From: Lactiplantibacillus plajomi
Lineage (GTDB): Bacteria > Bacillota > Bacilli > Lactobacillales > Lactobacillaceae
NCBI RefSeq assembly: GCF_005405405.1
Contig: NZ_BJDZ01000019.1
Location: forward strand, 1-50,288
Reading direction: 5' to 3'
DNA length: 50,288 nucleotides
In this document: piece after piece, positions 16,821 to 25,446 of the stretch
Layout: the number at the start of each line of letters is the position of its first letter
Numbering within the stretch: the stretch's first letter is position 1
Notes under the pieces: generated by a model
Told to the model about the DNA's origin: nothing
What the model saw: the letters and a program-made list of their open reading frames with translations, nothing else
Databases searched by the model: none
Translations under genes and position numbers: made by a program

Positions 16821-17930
16821 TTGAAACAACGAATTAAGCAACGGCGGGGCTGGTGGCTGACGCTAACCGTCGTGATTTTGGGCCTGTTAGCGGTCGGCCT
16901 GACCCGCGTCAACGCGGGCTGGTACCGCCAAACGGTGGCGGTAGTCACCCACGTGCAACGGGAAAACCGGACCACGACCACCGATGAATTTCGTAATCGT
17001 GACGTCAGCACCACGCAGCGGGTCACGCTGCGGGTGTTGAATCACCGGCAGCGGGGGCGGGTGTACCACGTTAAAAACGTGTATACCGCTTCCGGGGCGA
17101 TGGATCAAGCGTATCGGCGGGGCAACCAGGTGTTTATCCGGATTCCCAGTGACCATCATAGTAGTGTAGCAATTCAGGGACTGAAACGGGATACGGCGTT
17201 GGCCTTCGTGGTCTGGCTAGCCGCGGCGCTGTTACTACTGATCATGCGCTTTAGCGGGTTAATGGCGTTACTGAGTGTCGGCCTCAACGCGGCGCTGTTT
17301 TACGCCGCCATTCAAATTGACTTAATGACCAATGGAAACCACGTTTACCTGCTATTCGGCGTACTGGCGATCGTTTTTGCCGCCCTAACGCTTTGGTTGG
17401 TCCTCGGCTGGGGCCGGCAAATGGCCGTGACTTTCGGCGCAACGATGGCCGGGACGCTGTGTGCGCTGGTGATTAGTCTGACGGTCTTTGCGTTGACCCA
17501 CGAGCGCGGTGTGACTTACGAATCGATGCAGTACGTCACCCAGGTACCGCGGCCGCTATTCTTAGTGGAAACGATTCTCGGTTCGCTGGGAGCGGTGATG
17601 GATGAGTCGACCGACATCGTCGCCTCGCTGTTTCAGTTAAAACGGGAACGGCCAGACATTGAAAACGGGCAGGTTTTTAAGTCCGGTATTCAGATTGGCC
17701 GTTCAATTATGGGACCACTGATCAACGTGTTATTCCTGATTTTTATGGCCGAAACCTTTGCCATGACGCTATTGTATTTGCGTAACGGCAATAATTGGGG
17801 CTACACCTTCACGATGAACATGTCGCTCGGAATGGTTCAGAGCCTGATTTCCGGTATCGGCATCGTGCTCGCCATTCCGGTCGCCAGTTGGCTGGCGAGT
17901 CGGCTGATGCCTAAGGAGGTGGCGGCATGA
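16821..17930 (+). CDS. YibE/F-family membrane protein (with N-terminal extracytoplasmic domain)
   Basis: 369 residues from TTG 16821, eight bases after AAGGG; the earlier GTG 16767 would overlap the preceding gene deeply. A first helix (WWLTLTVVILGLLAVGLT) is followed by an extracytoplasmic beta-rich segment of about 110 residues (TVAVVTHVQRENRTTTTDEF...VRIPSDHHSS) and then seven or so helices. The family signature GSLGAVMDESTDIVASL is at about residues 250-266, followed by KSGIQIGRSIMGPLINVLFLIFMAE. Transport or signalling function of YibE/F proteins is not established. It overlaps the next YibE/F gene by 4 bases (ATGA), so the two are translationally coupled. Confidence 0.88.
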   Translation: MKQRIKQRRGWWLTLTVVILGLLAVGLTRVNAGWYRQTVAVVTHVQRENRTTTTDEFRNRDVSTTQRVTLRVLNHRQRGRVYHVKNVYTASGAMDQAYRRGNQVFIRIPSDHHSSVAIQGLKRDTALAFVVWLAAALLLLIMRFSGLMALLSVGLNAALFYAAIQIDLMTNGNHVYLLFGVLAIVFAALTLWLVLGWGRQMAVTFGATMAGTLCALVISLTVFALTHERGVTYESMQYVTQVPRPLFLVETILGSLGAVMDESTDIVASLFQLKRERPDIENGQVFKSGIQIGRSIMGPLINVLFLIFMAETFAMTLLYLRNGNNWGYTFTMNMSLGMVQSLISGIGIVLAIPVASWLASRLMPKEVAA

Positions 17931-18694
17931 ACACGATTACGGTTTTGGGATTAGTCTTATTTTTACTCATGACCCTAGTCGGTGGTAAGACTGGGGCGAC
18001 CGCCTTTTTAAGCCTGATTTTTAACTTTGGTCTGTTGTTCTTCGCGGTCGTCCTGATTTCGTGGGGCTTTCCACCGATGGGCGTCACGCTGGTTATCGGC
18101 ATGATTATCCTGGCCTTCACGATTTTCTTTGGCGAGGATAACGAGTTAGCCGCTAAGCCGGCTTACATTGCGGCGTTGATCGTGATGGTCGGCTTGATTC
18201 TGGTGATTTTTCCGGTCGAGCACTGGATCATGGCGCAGGGCTTTAGCTTGGAAGACAGTGAAGACCTGGAAGGCATGTCGTTATCGATCGGCGTTTCGTT
18301 CGTCGGTGTGGCGGTGACCGAGGCGGTCCTAAGTACCCTCGGCGCGATTGCCGAGGCCGGGATTGCGATTGCGGCTGGTTTAAGTGAAATCATTGCCCAG
18401 CACCCGCAGGTTACGACCAAGCGGCTGTACATCGACGGCATTAGTATTGGTAAGCAAATTATCGGCACGACTTTCAACACCTTATTTTTTGGTTTCTTTG
18501 GTGGTTTTTTAGCATTGTTCATTTGGTTTGCGAGTTTGCACTACTCCTTCGGTAGCGTCATTAATAACAAGATCTTTGTCGGCGAAGTTCTAATGATCCT
18601 GTTCTCACTGATTGGCGTGATTTTAACGGTGCCGGTGACGACTTGGGTGATGACGCTGGAACACCGCAAGGCCGGAAATGAGCCAAAACGTTGA
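17927..18694 (+). CDS. YibE/F-family membrane protein (short partner)
   Basis: 255 residues; ATG 17927 overlaps the previous stop (ATGA) behind AAGGAGGTGG. No extracytoplasmic domain: about seven membrane helices. The signature STLGAIAEAGIAIAAGLSEI occupies the place of GSLGAVMDESTDIVASL in the partner, and is followed by KRLYIDGISIGKQIIGTTFNTLFFGFFGG. Paired long and short YibE/F proteins are common in lactic acid bacteria and probably form one membrane complex. It probably ends the operon; the GNAT gene starts 53 bases later with its own ribosome binding site. Confidence 0.88.
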   Translation: MNTITVLGLVLFLLMTLVGGKTGATAFLSLIFNFGLLFFAVVLISWGFPPMGVTLVIGMIILAFTIFFGEDNELAAKPAYIAALIVMVGLILVIFPVEHWIMAQGFSLEDSEDLEGMSLSIGVSFVGVAVTEAVLSTLGAIAEAGIAIAAGLSEIIAQHPQVTTKRLYIDGISIGKQIIGTTFNTLFFGFFGGFLALFIWFASLHYSFGSVINNKIFVGEVLMILFSLIGVILTVPVTTWVMTLEHRKAGNEPKR

Positions 18695-18747
18695 CACCCT
18701 CAACGGGACTTGTTAGGGTGGGATGGTAGCTTAATGGAGGAATCTTT

Positions 18748-19311
18748 ATGCAAATTCGAAAAGCACGCTCAACCGACGGCGCGGCAATTGCACCGCTCAT
18801 CGCGGGTATTTATCGCGATATGGAAATGCCGGCGTTGGCTGACGTTAGTGATCAAGATTTATTGGACATGTTGACCCACCTTTACGCACGGCCCGAATAT
18901 TTGGACGACTTAGCCCAGACGTTCGTGGCCGACGATGCCGGCCAGGTCGTCGGGGTAGCGTTCGGGCACCCGGCGGAAAACGAGGAAGCGGTCAACGACT
19001 TGTTGATGCAGGTCTCACAAGCCCACGCCGGGTTCAGCGTCCCGTTAGAACTGGGGGGCGAAACTCAACCGGGCGAATGGTACCTTAGTATGTTGGCGGT
19101 TGATCCGCAGCATCAGGACCACGGCATCGGTAGCCAGCTGTTAGGCGCCCTGCCACAGTTGGTTGGCGACCTCGCCGCCAAGTTGAGCTTAAACGTGGAC
19201 GACGGCAACCCGCGGGCGGCGAAGTTATACCACCGCCAGGGCTTTGCCCGCAACGGACGCTTAATGATTGGTGTCCACCCGTACCAACACATGGTTAAGC
19301 CGATCGCCTAG
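18748..19311 (+). CDS. GNAT-family N-acetyltransferase
   Basis: 187 residues; ATG 18748 is preceded by ATGGAGGAAT. Typical GNAT architecture: N-terminal IRKARSTDGAAIAPLIAGIYRDM, central GEWYLSMLAVDPQHQDHGIGSQLL (acetyl-CoA-binding motif A, Q/HxxGIG), and NVDDGNPRAAKLYHRQGFARNGRLMIG (motif B). The substrate is not predictable. The gene may be read with the YibE/F operon or alone, and ends in a strong terminator. Confidence 0.92.
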   Translation: MQIRKARSTDGAAIAPLIAGIYRDMEMPALADVSDQDLLDMLTHLYARPEYLDDLAQTFVADDAGQVVGVAFGHPAENEEAVNDLLMQVSQAHAGFSVPLELGGETQPGEWYLSMLAVDPQHQDHGIGSQLLGALPQLVGDLAAKLSLNVDDGNPRAAKLYHRQGFARNGRLMIGVHPYQHMVKPIA

Positions 19312-19314
19312 ATG

Positions 19315-19353
19315 CAAAAGGGAACCGCGACCAAAGTCACGGTTCCCTTTTTT
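19315..19353 (+). terminator. Terminator after GNAT gene
   Basis: Stem AAAGGGAACCG/CGGTTCCCTTT followed by TTTTT. Confidence 0.9.
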
Positions 19354-19457
19354 TGGCTCCGTATGATAATAGTCGAAGCGTGCACCTTACTTTGTATCCT
19401 GACGGGATTACGGGTAGAATAGGGAAGATAACTAGACAGAAGGGAACGTTACATTCC

Positions 19458-20129
19458 ATGCAAATTTACTTTGTTCGGCACGGCCGGACCCAATATAACC
19501 TTGAACACCGTTTTCAGGGCGGTGGATCGGATTCACCGCTACTGGCGGATGGCATTGCGGGTGCTAAGGCGGCCGGTCGTTATCTGGCCGACGTGCGCTT
19601 TGCACGGGTCTTCAGTAGCCCACAACAACGGGCACTCGACACGGCCAAGTACGTCGTCGCGGAAAATCGTTGGCAACCAGACGTGCAGTTGGAAGCCGGC
19701 CTCGCGGAGTTTAACTTCGGTACCTGGGACGGTCAGCGCGAAAGCGAAGTCGAACCGCAAGCCTACGCGCAGGTCTTACTCCACGAGCCCGGAAACTACG
19801 ACCCGCAGCGCGCGGGGGGCGGCGATGACTACGCCGGCTTTGTTAAGCGGACGACCAGCGCTGTTAAGCGGCTGGTTGAGCAAAATGATCCGGCCAGTGA
19901 CCAGGCCATTCTGGTCGTATCGCACGGACTGGTCACCACGATGACCGTTAAAACCTTACTGGGTGTACCGGTCGCGGAATTACGTGATCCACTCGACTAC
20001 CAGGGCCAGCGGTTGAAGACTATCGGTAACGGGATTGTTGCTAACGATAGCTTGACGGTCGTTGAGACGCTTGATAACCAACACTTTACGTTAAAGAAAT
20101 GGAATGATACCAGCTTTTTAACGGACTGA
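19458..20129 (+). CDS. Histidine phosphatase family protein (phosphoglycerate-mutase-like)
   Basis: 223 residues from ATG 19458, chosen because the family begins at MQIYFVRHGRTQYN; an AAGGGA lies 12 bases upstream and an in-frame extension to 19353 has no similarity. RHG with the catalytic His is at residues 7-9. VFSSPQQRALDTAKY, GLAEFNFGTWDGQ and VVSHGLVTTMTV carry the second Arg, the acid residue and the second His. The short, variable lid points to a cofactor-independent-of-2,3-BPG phosphatase rather than glycolytic GpmA. Substrate unknown. It converges on murE. Confidence 0.9.
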   Translation: MQIYFVRHGRTQYNLEHRFQGGGSDSPLLADGIAGAKAAGRYLADVRFARVFSSPQQRALDTAKYVVAENRWQPDVQLEAGLAEFNFGTWDGQRESEVEPQAYAQVLLHEPGNYDPQRAGGGDDYAGFVKRTTSAVKRLVEQNDPASDQAILVVSHGLVTTMTVKTLLGVPVAELRDPLDYQGQRLKTIGNGIVANDSLTVVETLDNQHFTLKKWNDTSFLTD

Positions 20130-20139
20130 TTCGAACGTG

Positions 20140-20178
20140 AAACAAGGGGCGGTGACATTAGTCACCACCCCTTGTTTG
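20140..20178 (+). terminator. Terminator between phosphatase gene and murE
   Basis: Near-perfect stem ACAAGGGGCGGTGAC/GTCACCACCCCTTGT followed by TTGT; could act in both directions. Confidence 0.85.
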
Positions 20179-20204
20179 TCTCCGAATATTAATAGCCAAA
20201 ACGT

Positions 20205-20315
20205 GCGCTAAAAGTCAGTTGGCTCCGCTTAACGGCGTAGGTCCAACAATCCAAGCCCAGGATTATTCGCCCTACGCCGTTAATGCTCACCAACTAACCG
20301 ACTTTTTGCACACTC
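20205..20315 (-). repeat. 111-bp palindromic dispersed repeat, copy B (inverted)
   Basis: Reverse complement of the family member at 15569-15679, same length, about 87% identical. Here the inner stem is a perfect 13 bp (TTAACGGCGTAGG/CCTACGCCGTTAA), and AATCC/GGATT lies inside it. The copy fills the gap between two convergent genes, next to a conventional terminator. Confidence 0.9.
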
Positions 20316-20333
20316 TCTTTGTGTTGGAACGGC

Positions 20334-21815
20334 TTAATCAAGCGTTGGTTTTAAGGCTAAGGCCTTGGACGCTTCTTCGCTATCGTCGAAGTGGTGCTTG
20401 GTACGGCCGATAATCTGATAATCTTCGTGACCCTTACCGGCGATTAAAACAACGTCACCGGGTTGGGCTTGTTCGATCGCCTTGGCAATCGCTTCGTGAC
20501 GGTCTTCGTAAACTGGTACGCCGGCGTCCGGCACCCCCGCGACCATGTCTTGCAAAATGGCGGTCGGGTCTTCAGTTCGCGGGTTATCCGAGGTGAAGAT
20601 TGGCTTACTGCTATGTTCGACCGCAATTTTGGCCATCTTCGGGCGTTTACCCTTATCCCGGTCACCGCCACAACCGACAACGCAGTAAATGTCTTTTTGG
20701 GCGAAGTCCTGAATGGTTTCGAGGGCGTTCAACAATCCGTCCGGCGTGTGGGAGTAGTCCACAATGACGCTGACCCCGGTATGTGACGGGACTGCTTGGA
20801 AGCGGCCCTTAACGCCGGTGACTTTTTCCAGTGAGGCAATGATCTGGGCTTCCGGAATCCCACTGGCATAGGCGGCGGCAAAGGCGGCCAACATGTTATA
20901 AACGTTGAACTCACCGATCAACTTCATGGTCACGTGGGTGACGTGGCCGAAGACCGATAAGTCGAACTCGGTACCGTGGCTATGAATGTGCACGTTTTGG
21001 GCGTTGATCATCGCGTCCGGATTGAGCCCGAAGGTTAAGACGTGCGCCGCGGTGTACTGTTCGAATTCGCGGCCGACCGGGTCGTCGGTGTTCAGAACGG
21101 CAACTTTGTGGGTGCCGTTTTGGTCGTACTTATTGCCGAGTTGGGCAAAGAGCATTGCTTTAGCTTCGGCGTACTTGGCCATCGTTTTATGGAAGTCGAG
21201 GTGGTCCTGGGTCAAGTTGGTGAAGACTGCGATGTCATAGTCGATGCCCCAAACCCGTCCGAGCACTAACGCAATCGAAGAAACTTCCATCGCAACGGTT
21301 TGGACCCCGGTGTCCCGCATAGCGGCTAACGTCCGCTGGGTGGTAATGGCGTCCGGCGTCGTGTTGGCCGTCGGGTATTTTTGATCCTTAATCTTACGGT
21401 ACATTGTGCCAATCAGACCGGTTACCTGTTGTTGGTCGCGGTAGATTTGTTCGATCAGGTGGGTGACGGTCGTTTTACCATTCGTCCCGGTTACACCGAT
21501 CATCCGCATTTTTTGACTCGGTGCGTCATAAAAGACGTCGGCTAACATCGCCATTGCGCGTTCGGTGTTGGCCACGTAAACAACCGGCACCGCAACGTCG
21601 ATTGGCTTTTGGGCAACAATCAGTTGGGCGCCTTTTTCAACTGCTTGGCCAGCCAGGTCGTGACCGTCGACGTGGTAGCCGTCGACGCAGATGAAGACGG
21701 CCCCCGGCTTAACTTCCCGGGTGTCCTGCGTTAACAGGGTCACGTCAAAATCCGTGGTGAGTGCGGGTTCGACCCGTTTGAACTTTAAACTATTAATTAA
21801 TTCGCTTGCTTTCAT
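20334..21815 (-). CDS. murE: UDP-MurNAc-tripeptide synthetase (probably meso-DAP-adding)
   Basis: 493 residues from ATG 21815 (AAGGA 11 bases upstream), a standard MurE length. It adds the third amino acid to UDP-MurNAc-L-Ala-D-Glu in the cytoplasm, using ATP. Visible motifs: ATP loop GVTGTNGKTT (about 108-117), TTPDAITTQ, MEVSSIALVLGR, FTNLTQDHLDFHKTM (carbamylated-Lys region), HTPDGL, and C-terminal FTSDNPRTEDP (about 406-416). The DNPR tetrapeptide is the meso-DAP recognition signature of E. coli MurE; lysine-adding lactobacilli usually differ there. This suggests a DAP-type wall. It is monocistronic. Confidence 0.95.
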   Translation of the reverse strand: MKASELINSLKFKRVEPALTTDFDVTLLTQDTREVKPGAVFICVDGYHVDGHDLAGQAVEKGAQLIVAQKPIDVAVPVVYVANTERAMAMLADVFYDAPSQKMRMIGVTGTNGKTTVTHLIEQIYRDQQQVTGLIGTMYRKIKDQKYPTANTTPDAITTQRTLAAMRDTGVQTVAMEVSSIALVLGRVWGIDYDIAVFTNLTQDHLDFHKTMAKYAEAKAMLFAQLGNKYDQNGTHKVAVLNTDDPVGREFEQYTAAHVLTFGLNPDAMINAQNVHIHSHGTEFDLSVFGHVTHVTMKLIGEFNVYNMLAAFAAAYASGIPEAQIIASLEKVTGVKGRFQAVPSHTGVSVIVDYSHTPDGLLNALETIQDFAQKDIYCVVGCGGDRDKGKRPKMAKIAVEHSSKPIFTSDNPRTEDPTAILQDMVAGVPDAGVPVYEDRHEAIAKAIEQAQPGDVVLIAGKGHEDYQIIGRTKHHFDDSEEASKALALKPTLD

Positions 21816-21994
21816 AATTAGTGACGTCCTTTTCCTTAGAATCCGTATTTGACTGTTTCTAGGATACATGCAAATCGGGCAATTGTCGAGGTGGGCCGGT
21901 CTGCTTGGTTGATTTCAGTGTACGCTTTATTTGGGTGACGCGAGTAGTGGCGACGTCCCGCTGATTAAGCAACTGAACTTGCTAAGGGTGGCAA

Positions 21995-22034
21995 CAAAAA
22001 CGACCCGCACGCTCAGGGGCGTGCGGGTCGTTAT
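21995..22034 (-). terminator. Terminator of asnB-lysC
   Basis: 14-bp stem AACGACCCGCACGC/GCGTGCGGGTCGTT with a TTTTTG run on the minus strand, 5 bases after the lysC stop. Confidence 0.92.
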
Positions 22035-22038
22035 CGGG

Positions 22039-23241
22039 CTATTTAATGCCTAAAAATTCATCGTGCAGGGCGTTCATGGCAGCCTTTAAATCGGCTTCCT
22101 TAACTAATACCCAGATGGTCGTGTAACTATCGGTTGATTGTAAAATATCGATGTGCTGGGCACTCAGCGCCGTCACGATGCGGGCGGTCACGCCGGGCGT
22201 CCCGGTAATACCGGCGCCGACGACCGAAACCTTCGCACAGTGACTGATTGCTTGGCAGTCAACGTGGGCATCGGTCAACAATTGCTTCGCCACCGCCGCA
22301 TCGCCGTCGATTAAGTTGAAGACGACTTGGTGTTGGGTGATGTTGATGAAATCGACGCTCAGACCGTGTTGGGCCATTAATTGGAAGATTTCGCTGGAAC
22401 TCAGCGTGTCGGTCGGAACCGTGAACTGGGTCAGGTCCGCCTGGTGGGCGATCCCGGTCACCGTTCGGTAGTGTTCAATTTTGGTGGTCGTCCGGTCAGT
22501 AACCAACGTGCCGAGCGCGTCGGTAGCCTCGTAGGTCGAGCGAATCCGCATCGGAACGTGGGCCTGTTCAGCAATTTCGACGGCCCGGGGGTGAATCACC
22601 TTGGCGCCTTCGTGAGCCATGTTAGCCAGTTCTTCGTAGCTGATGGCTTCGATGAAGCGCGCGTGGGTGACCAGCCGCGGGTCGGCCGTCATCATGCCGT
22701 TAACGTCGGTAAAAATATCGACCCGTTTGGCATGTAACGCCGCCCCGAGAATTGCGGCCGACGTATCGGAACCACCGCGACCGATCGTTGTAATGCGACC
22801 GTCCTTGGTAGCACCTTGAAAACCAGTTACAACCACCACGTCGGCGTCTTTGAACGCCTCGGTAATCGGTTGCGGGTCGACCCGTAGAATCTTAGCGTTT
22901 TGGAACTCGTCGTCGGTGACAATGCCGGCGTCGTGGCCGGTCATGGCGGTGACGTTCAGACCTTGTTCACGCGCCAGTTCGGTAAAGACGGCCGTTGAAA
23001 TGGTTTCACCAACTGAAACCAGCATGTCGAGCTCGCGGTTAGTTAAGCGCGATTGGTCGGCGCCAACTAAACCGAGCAACGAGTCGGTCGCGTAGGGCGC
23101 GCCCTTGCGACCAATCGCGGAGACCACGACGATGACTTTATCGCCCTGATCCACGGCGTACTGCACGTGCTTTAAAGCTTGTTTGCGGGCGGCGACGTCC
23201 TTAACGGAAGTGCCGCCGAATTTTTGAACGATTATATCCAT
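22039..23241 (-). CDS. lysC: Aspartate kinase
   Basis: 400 residues. Phosphorylates aspartate, the first step toward Asp-semialdehyde, DAP, lysine, threonine and methionine. VQKFGGTSVKD (residues 5-15), VVVVSAIGRKGAPYATDSL, GRGGSDTSAAILGAAL and DIFTDVNGMMTADPRLV are kinase motifs. The C-terminal 140 residues hold two ACT domains (from about 260; AKVSVVGAGITGTPGVTARIVTALS), as in feedback-sensitive monofunctional enzymes. It starts 6 bases after asnB, so it is the second gene of an operon in which two aspartate-consuming enzymes are co-expressed. There is no lysine riboswitch in front of it, unlike lysP. Confidence 0.96.
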   Translation of the reverse strand: MDIIVQKFGGTSVKDVAARKQALKHVQYAVDQGDKVIVVVSAIGRKGAPYATDSLLGLVGADQSRLTNRELDMLVSVGETISTAVFTELAREQGLNVTAMTGHDAGIVTDDEFQNAKILRVDPQPITEAFKDADVVVVTGFQGATKDGRITTIGRGGSDTSAAILGAALHAKRVDIFTDVNGMMTADPRLVTHARFIEAISYEELANMAHEGAKVIHPRAVEIAEQAHVPMRIRSTYEATDALGTLVTDRTTTKIEHYRTVTGIAHQADLTQFTVPTDTLSSSEIFQLMAQHGLSVDFINITQHQVVFNLIDGDAAVAKQLLTDAHVDCQAISHCAKVSVVGAGITGTPGVTARIVTALSAQHIDILQSTDSYTTIWVLVKEADLKAAMNALHDEFLGIK

Positions 23242-23247
23242 CGGTGA

Positions 23248-25146
23248 TTACTCCTCGATTTTGGCCGCATGGGCGTTAGCTTCGGGACTGTCCATCAAGT
23301 GGTCACTTTCAACGTAGATCTTGTGCCACATCATGAAGGTCAATACGGTCCACAGTTTCCGTGAGTTATCACGAACGCCGGCCTTGTGATCATCCAATAG
23401 TTTCAAGAAGTAGGCCTTGTTGAAGTATTGGTCGGTTTGCGAGTCGTTAATAATCTGCTTAGCCCAGTCGTACATTTCTTCTTTAAGCCAGAAGCGAATT
23501 GGAACCGGGAAGCCCAGCTTCTTACGGTGAAGCACGTGGGCCGGCACAATGTCTTCGACGGCCTTACGTAAGATGTACTTGGTGGTCCCGTGGCTAATCC
23601 GCAGGTTGGCTGGGATTTCGGCGGCTAAGTTGTAAACTTCGCGGTCAACAAACGGAGTCCGGAGTTCCAAGCTGTGGGCCATCGTGGTCCGGTCAGCGTT
23701 GTGTAATAGGTCACCGTTCAACCAGGTGTGCATGTCGATAAACTGCATCCGGCTGATCGGGTCGTAGTCGACCGATTCGTCGTAAAACGGTTGGGTGATC
23801 GACTGGAACGGGTGGTTGCGGTTGTAGTCCTTGAAGAAGGCCTGCTTTTCCTGTTCGCCGAAGATAAAGGCGTTCCCAACGTAGCGGTTTTCTAGTGGCG
23901 TGGTTCCCCGTAGTAGGAAGGAACGGCCGCGCATTCCTTCGGGCATCATCATCGCAATCCGCTTCAACGCGCCGTTGATTGGCTTCGTGTAACGGAACGG
24001 CTTGAGTGATTCCGGTTCGTGGTAAATCGTGTAGCCACCGAATAGTTCGTCGGCGCCTTCACCGGTCAGGGCGACCTTCACGTGCTTAACGGCTTCCTTA
24101 GCCAGAAAGTACTGCGGCACGGCGGCCGGGTCGGCCAGTGGATCATCCATACTCCAGACAAAGTGGGGGAAGGCCTTCATGAAGGCTTCCGGTGTGATCG
24201 TCATGCTGAAGTTTTCAACGCCGAGCTTTTCGGCCGTTTCCTGCGCCACGTCTAATTCACTGTAGCCCTCACGTTCGAAACCAACCGAAATCGTCTGGAG
24301 GTTCGGGTTAAAGTTCTTCGCAATGGCCACGACGATCGACGAATCAATCCCGCCAGACAGGAAGGAGCCGACCGGAACGTCGGAGCGCATGTGAATCTTA
24401 ACCGAATCAATCAGGGCGTCCTTGATTTTCTGGGCGTATTCGTCTTCGCTGCGTTGTACCGGATGAAATTCGCGGTGGTAGTAGCGTTCGATTCGGGGGG
24501 CGGCCCCCAGCTTTTTGGTTAATGAACAGCCGGGTTCCAACATTTTGATCTGCTTCGTCAAGGTTTCCGGTTCGGGAACGAATTGGAAGGTCATGTAATC
24601 TTGAAGGGCGTTCTTATCGAAAGTTTTATCCTTTAAAATCTTGTAAATGGCTTTACTTTCGGAGGCGTAGTAAAAATCGTCGCCGGAAATCGCGTAGTAG
24701 AACGGTTTGATCCCGAATTGATCCCGTGCCGCAAACAACGTCTTTTCCTGTTTGTCCCAAATCACGAAGGCAAACATGCCGCGTAAATACTTCGTCGCAT
24801 TTTCTTTATATTTGGCATACATGCCAAGAATAACTTCTGAGTCGGAGTTGGTTTTAAATTCATAACCTTCTTGTTTCAATTGCGCGCGCAATTCAACGTA
24901 GTTATAAATTTCCCCATTAAATGTCATCCAGTAACGTTCATTATCGTATGACAGTGGCTGGTGTCCACCGGCCAAGTCAATGATACTTAAACGCCGAAAC
25001 CCCATGGTAATGTTGTCATCGGCAAAGTACCCGTCGTCGTCGGGCCCCCGGTGAACAATCATTTTTGTCATTTCGTGGATGGTCTGATCGTAAGCGGCGT
25101 TATCCGTCTTTGTCCGATCAGTTAAGCAACCAGCAAAACCGCACAT
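23248..25146 (-). CDS. asnB: Asparagine synthase, glutamine-hydrolysing
   Basis: 632 residues. MCGFAGC puts the glutaminase nucleophile at Cys2. The N-terminal Ntn domain has IVHRGPDDDGYF, GFRRLSIIDLAGGHQP and FNGEIYNYVELR. The C-terminal synthetase domain has the PP-loop SFLSGGIDSSIVVAIAK (about 262-278), ALTGEGADELFGGYTIYH and HSLELRTPFVDREV. It makes Asn from Asp and Gln with ATP. Length and sequence fit AsnB/AsnO-type enzymes of Firmicutes; some such proteins amidate peptidoglycan DAP instead, and the neighbouring lysC and nearby murE make that alternative worth noting. Promoter and operator candidate lie 180 bases upstream. Confidence 0.94.
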   Translation of the reverse strand: MCGFAGCLTDRTKTDNAAYDQTIHEMTKMIVHRGPDDDGYFADDNITMGFRRLSIIDLAGGHQPLSYDNERYWMTFNGEIYNYVELRAQLKQEGYEFKTNSDSEVILGMYAKYKENATKYLRGMFAFVIWDKQEKTLFAARDQFGIKPFYYAISGDDFYYASESKAIYKILKDKTFDKNALQDYMTFQFVPEPETLTKQIKMLEPGCSLTKKLGAAPRIERYYHREFHPVQRSEDEYAQKIKDALIDSVKIHMRSDVPVGSFLSGGIDSSIVVAIAKNFNPNLQTISVGFEREGYSELDVAQETAEKLGVENFSMTITPEAFMKAFPHFVWSMDDPLADPAAVPQYFLAKEAVKHVKVALTGEGADELFGGYTIYHEPESLKPFRYTKPINGALKRIAMMMPEGMRGRSFLLRGTTPLENRYVGNAFIFGEQEKQAFFKDYNRNHPFQSITQPFYDESVDYDPISRMQFIDMHTWLNGDLLHNADRTTMAHSLELRTPFVDREVYNLAAEIPANLRISHGTTKYILRKAVEDIVPAHVLHRKKLGFPVPIRFWLKEEMYDWAKQIINDSQTDQYFNKAYFLKLLDDHKAGVRDNSRKLWTVLTFMMWHKIYVESDHLMDSPEANAHAAKIEE

Positions 25147-25323
25147 GTATGTTCATCTCTCAATCTTTTAATTATATAGGTAGTTTTATACTCGTGGTTC
25201 GCTGTTAATTTACCCGATTAGGGCTGCCAAGTAAAGCAATTCAGCTAATTGTAACGGATTCTTACCGAAGTCCGGTACTTCAGTTGACAAGTATCAACGC
25301 CCACCTGTGAGTACACTCCAATC

Positions 25324-25354
25324 ATTATACTTGCTTTATCCCGTAAGATAAAGC
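25324..25354 (-). promoter_or_regulatory. asnB-lysC promoter with overlapping 8-bp inverted repeat
   Basis: The minus strand has -10 TATAAT (25329-25324). Directly upstream, where the -35 should be, is a perfect inverted repeat with arms GCTTTATC (25333-25340) and GATAAAGC (25347-25354) and a 6-base spacer. A factor bound there would compete with, or replace, -35 contacts; the -35 itself is poor. Confidence 0.55.
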
Positions 25355-25446
25355 TGTCTACGCTTTTGGAGAACGGTTTCATGCAGAAAAAGCGGGGCTG
25401 TGGGCGCTATGTTGAGGATGATTGACCCAACAAATTCCGGCAGTTA

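Noticed and set aside
25160-25320. Lysine riboswitch or T-box in front of asnB-lysC
   Set aside because: None of the L-box core segments found at 40655-40910 and no GGTGG T-box occur in this leader.
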